From: Phocaeicola_A sp045545095
GTDB taxonomy: Bacteria; Bacteroidota; Bacteroidia; Bacteroidales; Bacteroidaceae
Assembly (NCBI GenBank): GCA_045545095.1
Contig: JAZQAG010000006.1
Location: 1 to 36,215 of the forward strand
Direction of reading: 5' to 3'
DNA length: 36,215 nucleotides
This document shows positions 30,598 through 36,215 of this stretch, piece after piece; position 1 is the first letter of the stretch; each line of letters begins with the position of its first letter. A program made the position numbers and the translations under genes. Below the pieces are notes generated by a model. That model had not been told where the DNA came from. It saw nothing but the letters and a program-made list of their open reading frames with translations, and searched no databases.

Positions 30598-31470
30598 CTA
30601 TTTGGCGGCTTCCCGATTCAAGAACAATTTTATTTGCTCCAATGACTCCTTGAATTCGTGTGGACGGAATCCGTGTCCGGCTCCGGGGATAACGTGCAGG
30701 CGGGCATCCTTGTAGAGTTTGACGGCACGGCGCGAATCTTCCATCGAGACAATCCGGTCGGCATCGCCTTGGATGATGATGACAGGCTTCTGGTAGCGAC
30801 CTATCAGTTCAAATGCATCCATGTCATGTATCTCGGCAAAGAACCGGCGCCCCATCGGTACATTCCATAAATGGGTCGTGTCGGGGATGTTTTCCACTTG
30901 CGGATAACTTTTCCGCCAATTGTCGGGGATACAGAGAGCCGGGTAGATGAGCACCAACTCGCTGACTTCTTCAGGCAGGTTGGCCGCAGTAAGTGCGGAG
31001 ACCAGTCCACCCTGACTCTCTCCGATAAGCACGATGCGCGATGCATCCACGTCGGGGCACGACTTGAAATAGCGGACAATGGCTTCGAGGTCGCTCTGCT
31101 CGTCGAGGATGGACATCTCCATCGTGTTTGCATCGCTCTGGCTCTTGATGGAGCCACACGGGAAATCGAACGTGTAGCAAAGGAATCCCATCTCGTTCAG
31201 CATGTCAAAATAGTTCCGTCCGAAATGGTGCGTACCATTGAACCCATGGGCAATGATGGCTATGGGGCTCTTAGCCTGCGGCTTCTCCGGGCGGCTCAGC
31301 AGGCCATAGATGTTTCGGGTGCCGTTCTTGATCCACAACTCTTGTGGCGCATCAGCTACGGCATCTTTTTCCGTCTGTACTTGTACAGCTGTTTCGTTCT
31401 CAGACTCAGCCTGAATGAGATTGGAAGTCAGGCAAAAAGCAAGCGCCAATAGGATACTCTTTCTTTTCAT
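30598..31470 (-). CDS. Alpha/beta hydrolase, exported, esterase-like
   Basis: A 290-residue protein with a signal peptide (about residues 1-21). The alpha/beta-hydrolase fold shows an oxyanion region AIIAHGFNGT (about 71-80), the nucleophile elbow GESQGG with Ser152, an acid in QGDADRIV (Asp238) and a base in PGAGHGF (His266). It resembles serine-aminopeptidase-S33 or feruloyl-esterase-like enzymes. Lack of a lid insertion and an exported location fit an esterase acting on plant phenolic or acyl esters, but the substrate cannot be read. Its stop is 10 bp before the DUF4130 start, so the two are probably co-transcribed. A -7 box lies upstream at 31497-31504. Confidence 0.82.
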   Translation of the reverse strand: MKRKSILLALAFCLTSNLIQAESENETAVQVQTEKDAVADAPQELWIKNGTRNIYGLLSRPEKPQAKSPIAIIAHGFNGTHHFGRNYFDMLNEMGFLCYTFDFPCGSIKSQSDANTMEMSILDEQSDLEAIVRYFKSCPDVDASRIVLIGESQGGLVSALTAANLPEEVSELVLIYPALCIPDNWRKSYPQVENIPDTTHLWNVPMGRRFFAEIHDMDAFELIGRYQKPVIIIQGDADRIVSMEDSRRAVKLYKDARLHVIPGAGHGFRPHEFKESLEQIKLFLNREAAK

Positions 31471-31496
31471 TCGATATAACGGTTTAGATTTCCCGA

Positions 31497-31504
31497 CAAA
31501 TATA
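31497..31504 (-). promoter_or_regulatory. -7 box upstream of the hydrolase
   Basis: TATATTTG on the minus strand lies 27 bp upstream of the hydrolase start. No exact -33 TTTG at the expected distance. Confidence 0.4.
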
Positions 31505-31625
31505 ATGAGTTTTTTCTGAACAGAAATCCTTTGCAGGAAGAAATTTCAGATAAGGGACTCTTCAGCCATTCCTGGCAATAGCGATTCCATCGCCGGAGAA
31601 TGGGTAAAAGTCCATTTCCCTGTAA

Positions 31626-32906
31626 CTACTCAAACTTCAATTCCAATTGTCCGTCATCCTTCTTTTGCTTGCTTTTAGGGGAAGGAAGGAGCAGGTTGCG
31701 CACGGTGGTGGGGCGCAGTTCGTTGATACCCCGTACTTCCAATTCGCCACAGGTGATGAAGTATTGTGCTTTTTTCATCACCACACCCATCTTCTTCAGG
31801 TGGTAGGAGGTGACGCGACCGAAACGGCGTGAATGGACAATAAGGGTGGCCGACTTCACTCCGATGCCCGGCACACGCAGGATGCGCTCGTAGTCGTCGC
31901 GGTTGATGTCCACGGGGAAGGCTTCGGGATGACGTAGTGCCCAAGCCAGTTTGGGGTCAATCTCCAAGTCGAGGTTGGGAGTGGCTTCATCTACAATCTC
32001 TTCGACATTGAAGTGGTAGAAACGCATCAGCCAGTCGGCCTGATAGAGCCGGTTCTCGCGCACCAGAGGAGGTTGTTGGGGTACGGGCAGACGGTTGTCG
32101 TAGGTGTTTACGGGGATGTAGCCCGAATAATAGACGCGTCGCATGGTGGGGCGGCCATAAAGGGCCGATGAGAGATGGAGTATGTCGCGGTCGGTATCGG
32201 CCGTGGCGCCTACAATCATCTGGGTACTCTGTCCGGCAGGGACGAAACGGGGGGCGTGGCGGTGCTTCTTCCGTTCTTCCTGGCTCTCAAGCACGCCCTG
32301 TTGGATGAACTTCATCGGTTGGTACACACTCTGAAAGTCTTTTTCAGGGGCGAGGAATTTCAGAGACTGTTCGTTGGGGATTTCGATGTTGATGCTCATA
32401 CGGTCGGCATAGAGACCGGCTTCGTTCACCAGCTCGCGACTGGCTCCGGGGATGCTTTTCAGATGGATGTAGCCATTGAAGCGATGCATGGTGCGCAGGT
32501 CTTTGACCACACGCACAAGGCGCTCCATGGTATAGTCAGGATTCCGTACCACACCCGAACTGAGGAAAAGCCCCTCGATATAGTTCCTCCGGTAAAACTC
32601 CATCGTCAGTTCCACCAGTTCCGTCACTGAGAGGGTGGCTCGCCGGATGTCGTTTGTCCGGCGGTTGATGCAATAGGCGCAATCATAAATGCAATGGTTC
32701 GTCAGCATGATTTTCAGCAACGAGATGCATCGTCCGTCTTCGGCAAAACTATGGCAAATGCCGATGCCTCCCACCGTATTGCCTACACCGCAAGCTTCAC
32801 CGCTGTTCTTCCGATTGGAGCGCACCGTCCCGCTCGACGAGCACGAGACGTCGTACTTTGCCGATTCGGTCAATATCCTGAGTTTCTCCAATGTCTGTTC
32901 GGTCAT
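31626..32906 (-). CDS. Radical SAM protein, TIGR03916 (DNA modification/repair type)
   Basis: A 426-residue protein, taking the start MTEQTLEKLRILTESAKYD at 32906; the frame is open 22 codons further, but that part is not family-like. The radical-SAM motif is NHCIYDCAYC (C-x3-C-x2-C; Cys72, Cys76, Cys79), binding a [4Fe-4S] cluster. Extra N-terminal cysteines occur in DVSCSSSG, GEACGVG, GICHSF and RCISLLK. The C-terminus has a helix-hairpin-helix (ILRVPGIGVKSATLIVHSRRFG), a DNA-binding element. This is the TIGR03916 family, 'putative DNA modification/repair radical SAM protein', normally next to TIGR03915, which here is 1 kb downstream. It follows the small exported-protein gene by 32 bp. Confidence 0.9.
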   Translation of the reverse strand: MTEQTLEKLRILTESAKYDVSCSSSGTVRSNRKNSGEACGVGNTVGGIGICHSFAEDGRCISLLKIMLTNHCIYDCAYCINRRTNDIRRATLSVTELVELTMEFYRRNYIEGLFLSSGVVRNPDYTMERLVRVVKDLRTMHRFNGYIHLKSIPGASRELVNEAGLYADRMSINIEIPNEQSLKFLAPEKDFQSVYQPMKFIQQGVLESQEERKKHRHAPRFVPAGQSTQMIVGATADTDRDILHLSSALYGRPTMRRVYYSGYIPVNTYDNRLPVPQQPPLVRENRLYQADWLMRFYHFNVEEIVDEATPNLDLEIDPKLAWALRHPEAFPVDINRDDYERILRVPGIGVKSATLIVHSRRFGRVTSYHLKKMGVVMKKAQYFITCGELEVRGINELRPTTVRNLLLPSPKSKQKKDDGQLELKFE

Positions 32907-32938
32907 GGTAAAGCTGGATTGTAGAAGTCGGAAAATTA

Positions 32939-33418
32939 TTATTCTGCAGGCATATAATAAACACCGGTCCAAACTCCGAATTGTGAGTCTGAATCAATCT
33001 TCATGGGTGGTATGATTGCCGTGGCTCTCTTTTGGAGACAAGGTGAATAATCTCCTTTCAGATAATAAGAAAGGTTAATTTTGTAGTATGAACTTTTTTC
33101 ATTGGACTTGTAAAGGGCGACTCTTATGTTGTCGATGGGATAATAATCCTTCTCTAAATGTAGTAGGATGGAGCGATTGCTGAAGTCCGTAGTATCAAGT
33201 CCGTTTATTTCGGGACAATATAATTTCGATGTCAAAGATTTCCACTCCTCAATAGTGTTGGTAATGAAAAGGCTATCTTGCCGAAAGGATATGTCAATGG
33301 AATCCGGTAAATAGTAAAAATGGGCGGTTACCCCCGATATCCTTTGATATTCGGGAGTGTATTCCTCGTGGCATAAGGAGAAGAATAGGGGTAAGAGTGC
33401 GATGAGAAGTTTGTTCAT
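32939..33418 (-). CDS. Small exported protein of unknown function
   Basis: A 159-residue protein with a signal peptide ending near FFSLC (residue 16), possibly a weak lipobox. The mature part is beta-rich (HFYYLPDSIDISF, SILLHLEKDYYPIDNIRVALY, YYKINLSYYLKGD) and has no recognised domain. It lies 6 bp after the metallophosphoesterase stop and 32 bp before the radical-SAM gene, so it is probably in the same transcript as both. Its codon use looks more AT-rich than that of its neighbours. Function unknown. Confidence 0.65.
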   Translation of the reverse strand: MNKLLIALLPLFFSLCHEEYTPEYQRISGVTAHFYYLPDSIDISFRQDSLFITNTIEEWKSLTSKLYCPEINGLDTTDFSNRSILLHLEKDYYPIDNIRVALYKSNEKSSYYKINLSYYLKGDYSPCLQKRATAIIPPMKIDSDSQFGVWTGVYYMPAE

Positions 33419-33424
33419 TTCTTT

Positions 33425-34258
33425 TCATTCAGTCGTTGACGTTGTCCTTTTAAGTGTTACCACCACCACATCGCTACGGGCGCCTGCACGGATGTTTTTT
33501 CGCGAAGTGCCAAGTCCGTTGCTGGTGATGACGGGGATTCCTTGGGTGTTGTAGTTGAGACCCGTGAGGAAACGGCGGCCGTATTTGGAGCCGATTTTGG
33601 GCACGACCCATCCAAAAAGGGTTATTTGTCCACCGTGTGTATGTCCGGCAAGAGCGAGGTCGGTATGGACGATGTCTGCATCTTCAGTGTAGTCGGGCGT
33701 GTGGGTAATCATTACGACGTAGTCCTCGTCCTTCAACGGAGCGGTTGGTGAGGTGGCATAGCGCTTCAGGTCGAAGCCGTTGGCCACACCGGCCAGTATG
33801 AGACGTTGTCCGTTGCGCGTGAGGGTGTCCAATTCGTGCTCCAGCAGGTGGATGCCATTGTTCTTCATGGCATTACGTATCTCGTCTGTGCATCGCTCAT
33901 AATCATTGTTGCCCAATACGGCATAGGTGCCGAAGGGAGGGGCTACCTGCCCCAGGGCGGTGAAGAGTGGCTCTACATATTGGCATCCTTCCTGATAATC
34001 TCCGCCTAGCAGGAGCAAATCGGGTTGCTCGTCTTGTAGGGCGCGTATTGTGTTCATGAGATGACGCTCTTTATATTTGCTTTCCAAATGGAAATCGCTG
34101 GCAAAGGCGATGCGGAAACCGTCGAATGCGGCTGGCACTTGTGAGCTGCTGATTGTATAGCGTCGGATGCGCCCTATACCAGGATAACGGGAGAGTGAAG
34201 CGCACGACGATAGTATAAAAATTGTCGTAAGGAGGGGTAAAAAATAGTATTTTCTCAT
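33425..34258 (-). CDS. Calcineurin-like metallophosphoesterase, lipoprotein (YkuE-like)
   Basis: A 278-residue protein, starting at MRKYYFLPLLTTIFILSSCAS (ATG 34256-34258) because this gives a clean lipobox (SSC, Cys19); a longer frame would bury it. Metallophosphoesterase motifs are in order: ASDFHL (Asp55, His57), LLLGGDY (Asp87), GNND in place of the usual GNHD, MITHTPD and GHTHGGQ. It should bind two metal ions and hydrolyse a phosphoester; YkuE-like members act on phospholipid head groups or nucleotides at the cell surface. The Asn in place of the GNHD His is a notable variant that could alter catalysis. It is divergently transcribed from the CE7-like gene. Confidence 0.85.
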   Translation of the reverse strand: MRKYYFLPLLTTIFILSSCASLSRYPGIGRIRRYTISSSQVPAAFDGFRIAFASDFHLESKYKERHLMNTIRALQDEQPDLLLLGGDYQEGCQYVEPLFTALGQVAPPFGTYAVLGNNDYERCTDEIRNAMKNNGIHLLEHELDTLTRNGQRLILAGVANGFDLKRYATSPTAPLKDEDYVVMITHTPDYTEDADIVHTDLALAGHTHGGQITLFGWVVPKIGSKYGRRFLTGLNYNTQGIPVITSNGLGTSRKNIRAGARSDVVVVTLKRTTSTTE

Positions 34259-34272
34259 ATTTGATTCATTTA

Positions 34273-34298
34273 TCCACCAATTTGGTGGAGCAAAGATA
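34273..34298 (-). promoter_or_regulatory. -7 box with palindrome at start site (metallophosphoesterase)
   Basis: TATCTTTG (34291-34298) on the minus strand is followed after one base by the palindrome tccaccaatttggtgga (34273-34289, 7-bp arms). The transcript would begin inside the palindrome, as at the PL9 promoter. Confidence 0.5.
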
Positions 34299-34320
34299 AG
34301 CAACATACGCGAAAATGATG

Positions 34321-34328
34321 TACATTTG
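34321..34328 (+). promoter_or_regulatory. -7 box of the CE7-like esterase
   Basis: TACATTTG on the plus strand lies 41 bp upstream of the start at 34370. No exact -33 TTTG was seen. Confidence 0.4.
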
Positions 34329-34369
34329 CAGGGAAATTGACCGGATATTAACACAATTATTGAATAAAA

Positions 34370-35677
34370 ATGAAAAACAGACTTCTTGCGTTTGCGCTGA
34401 TATTGATGTGCATGTTACCAGCTTTGGCTGAAAACTATCCTTATCGTAGCGACCTCCTTTGGGTGACTGTGCCTGATCATGCTGATTGGCTTTACAAGAC
34501 GGGCGAGAAAGCTACCGTCGAGGTGCAACTCTATCGCTATGGCATACCTCAGGATGGGGTAGTGCTCACCTATACTTTAGGACAAGACAACTTGGCTCCG
34601 GATAAAAACGGTACCGTCACATTGAAGAACGGTCGTGCTAAGGTTGACATGGGTACCATGAAAAAACCGGGATTCCGGGATTGTAACTTTACCGTAGAGT
34701 TCAATGGAAAGAAATATAACCATCACGTAAAGGTCGGTTTCTCGCCTGAGAAGTTGCAACCTGTGACCAAATTGCCCAAGGACTTTAATGATTTCTGGGC
34801 ATCCGAGTTGGAAGCACTGAAGAAAGTTCCTTTGAGATATACAACCAAGTATGTGCCGGAATATTCGAATGAAAAGATTGATTGCTATTTGATAAAATTG
34901 GATGTGACCAACCGTGGGCAATGCGTATATGGTTATTTGACCCGGCCCAAGGCTAAAGGCTCATATCCTGTAGTGCTGAACCCTCCTGGTGCCGGAATCA
35001 AAACGATTAAAGAACCTATGCGCCGCAAATATTATGCCGAAGAGGGATGTATCCGTTTGGAAATGGAAATTCATGGTTTGAACCCCGAGATTGATGCGGC
35101 AACTTTTAAAGAGATAAGCAATGCCTTTAGTAGCCGTGAAAACGGTTATCTTTCCAATAGCTTGGAAACAAGAGAAAACTATTATATGAAACGCGTGTAT
35201 CTGGCTTGTGTGCGTGCCATTGATTATCTGACCTCATTGCCTGATTGGGATGGAAAGAATGTGATAGTACAAGGCGGAAGCCAAGGTGGAGCGTTGGCTC
35301 TCATTACGGCAGGATTGGATAAACGTGTGACCGCTTGTGTGGCCAATCATCCTGCTTTGAGTGATATGGCAGGCTATGCCGCCGGTGGTACGGGTGGTTA
35401 TCCTCACTTCAATAATGGGAAAAATATAAATCTGACCAAGCAACAATTGGCCACATTGGAATATTTTGATGTGGTGAACTTTGCTCGTCAAATAACCTGC
35501 CCCGTGCGTATTACTTGGGGGTATAACGACAATGTATGTCCCCCCACTACCAGTTGGATGGTCTATAATGTAATGAATTGTCCTAAGGAACCGCTCATTA
35601 CCCCAATCAATGAACATTGGACCACGGATGAAACTGAATACGGTCACTTGAAGTGGATTCAGAAAAAGTTAAAGTGA
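34370..35677 (+). CDS. Acetyl xylan esterase family (AXE1/CE7-like) protein, exported
   Basis: A 435-residue protein with a signal peptide (about residues 1-20). An Ig-like domain (about 25-125) comes first, then an AXE1-type alpha/beta hydrolase (about 130-435). Visible features are LPKDFNDFWASELEAL, YGYLTRPKAKGSYPVVLNPPGAG, the nucleophile elbow VQGGSQGG with Ser304, the acid in TWGYNDNVCPP (Asp387) and a His in NEHWTTD (His416) as likely base. CE7 enzymes remove acetyl groups from xylan, short oligosaccharides or cephalosporins. The extra N-terminal domain is common in Bacteroides versions. It stands alone on the plus strand and is followed by a terminator. The sequence is more AT-rich than the pectin genes. 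Confidence 0.85.
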   Translation: MKNRLLAFALILMCMLPALAENYPYRSDLLWVTVPDHADWLYKTGEKATVEVQLYRYGIPQDGVVLTYTLGQDNLAPDKNGTVTLKNGRAKVDMGTMKKPGFRDCNFTVEFNGKKYNHHVKVGFSPEKLQPVTKLPKDFNDFWASELEALKKVPLRYTTKYVPEYSNEKIDCYLIKLDVTNRGQCVYGYLTRPKAKGSYPVVLNPPGAGIKTIKEPMRRKYYAEEGCIRLEMEIHGLNPEIDAATFKEISNAFSSRENGYLSNSLETRENYYMKRVYLACVRAIDYLTSLPDWDGKNVIVQGGSQGGALALITAGLDKRVTACVANHPALSDMAGYAAGGTGGYPHFNNGKNINLTKQQLATLEYFDVVNFARQITCPVRITWGYNDNVCPPTTSWMVYNVMNCPKEPLITPINEHWTTDETEYGHLKWIQKKLK

Positions 35678-35700
35678 TATTTTGAGAATATTCTAATAAT

Positions 35701-35737
35701 CCCCCTCAGCCTATATGATGCTGGAGGGGATTTTGTT
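35701..35737 (+). terminator. Terminator of the CE7-like gene
   Basis: cccctcagc pairs with gctggagggg (one bulged base) around a short loop. It is followed by attttgttt, about 25 bp after the stop codon. Confidence 0.65.
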
Positions 35738-36021
35738 TCTCTTTCTCTTATCAATTCTTCATTCTTTCCTTTTTCTTTTTTTTCTCCCCTTCCTGGAAAA
35801 ACATTTTCTCTTGCCTGGAAAAAAAACTTGCCCTGCAGTGGCCCTCCCGTCCCCTGCTCTTCCCTTCCCTTCCCGCGCGCTTATATATAATAAGGTATGT
35901 AATCTTTCCTGTTTGCGCACACAATTTTTTGTTTTATGTTGTAGAACATATTTTTTAAGTGCTCATTCCCATGCTTTTGCCATCAGTTTCCACATTTTCC
36001 TCAAAAATATTCTCCAAAAGT
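35738..36021. other. Intergenic stretch before the rrn promoter
   Basis: A pyrimidine-rich tract (about 35740-35890) is followed by AT-rich DNA. The open frame at 35715-36110 is low-complexity (LFLFFLPFL...) and is not supported as a gene. Confidence 0.5.
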
Positions 36022-36052
36022 TTTGTCAGTTCGGAAATAAGCAGTACCTTTG
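36022..36052 (+). promoter_or_regulatory. Strong promoter, probably of an rRNA operon
   Basis: TTTG (36022-36025) and TACCTTTG (36045-36052), 19 bp apart, are a near-perfect consensus. The downstream leader resembles Bacteroides rrn leaders. Confidence 0.75.
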
Positions 36053-36057
36053 CATCC

Positions 36058-36215
36058 GCTTTCGGAAAGAAAGCGCTATTAAAGAAGCGTTCTTTGAAGG
36101 ATTTACATAAAACAGACAAGTAGTACAAGAGCCATTTCTACGATATGTTAGAGATGTGGTAAAAGAGATACGAACCGTCGATTACAATGAACAAGGATTG
36201 GAGATCATCTTGAAT
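36058..36215 (+). ncRNA. Leader of a ribosomal RNA operon (16S lies beyond window)
   Basis: After a small hairpin (gctttc/gaaagc, 36058-36074) comes gttctttgaa (36089-36098), the boxA-like antitermination element typical of Bacteroidota rrn leaders. It is followed by acaagtagtacaagagcc and ending sequence (attacaatgaacaagg...) that I recall from just upstream of Bacteroides 16S genes. The 16S start itself is not in the window. Confidence 0.7.

Overview
The window looks like a chromosomal segment from a gut Bacteroides or a close Bacteroidales relative. The signs are: promoters of the TTTG ... TAnnTTTG type that are specific to this phylum; SPII lipoproteins and carbohydrate-active enzymes typical of pectin-degrading Bacteroides; the Bacteroides-restricted families HU-HIG, smalltalk, DUF4248 and DUF4373; and, at the right edge, what appears to be the leader of a ribosomal RNA operon. 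The species cannot be fixed from sequence reading alone.

Layout. (1) 1-515: the start of a transposase-like gene cut by the window edge, then a gene-free stretch. (2) 515-2669 (minus): an operon with an exported protein, an ECF sigma factor and a short membrane protein that is probably its anti-sigma factor. (3) 2896-5592 (plus): a CE12 rhamnogalacturonan acetylesterase followed by a BtuB/FepA-size TonB-dependent receptor, ended by a 25-bp perfect inverted repeat. (4) 5767-12635 (minus): a GH28 galacturonidase-like lipoprotein, two uncharacterised lipoproteins and a 1045-residue GH2. (5) 12819-19383, nearly all minus: an accessory island with smalltalk, HU-HIG, a truncated DUF2442 gene, a broken DUF1016 nuclease gene, an AlbA_2/ATP-binding regulator, DUF4248, DUF4373, an amidase fused to an unknown domain, and a hypothetical protein whose start is doubtful. 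(6) 19751-29327 (minus): a second set of pectin enzymes, namely DUF1593, PL9 lyase, GH2, GH43 (subfamily-24-like) and GH2. (7) 29436-35677: a winged-helix fragment, the DUF4130 and radical-SAM DNA-metabolism pair split by an alpha/beta hydrolase, a small exported protein, a metallophosphoesterase lipoprotein and a CE7-like esterase. (8) About 36020 to the end: a strong promoter, a boxA-like element and the rrn leader.

How it fits together. CE12, GH28, PL9, three GH2 enzymes, GH43 and DUF1593 together suggest breakdown of rhamnogalacturonan I and galactose-rich side chains. There is no SusC/SusD pair and no hybrid two-component regulator in the window, so this is an enzyme-only satellite locus or part of a larger one. 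The accessory island splits the enzyme set in two.

The recurring oddity is short low-complexity repeat filler of the kind seen between Bacteroides genes. Here it also lies inside coding sequence: as in-frame linkers on both sides of a domain in the 1045-residue GH2, as the linker joining two domains of the amidase, as the amidase C-terminus, and as linkers in the AlbA-type regulator. All functional statements are from motif recognition by eye; no search was run.
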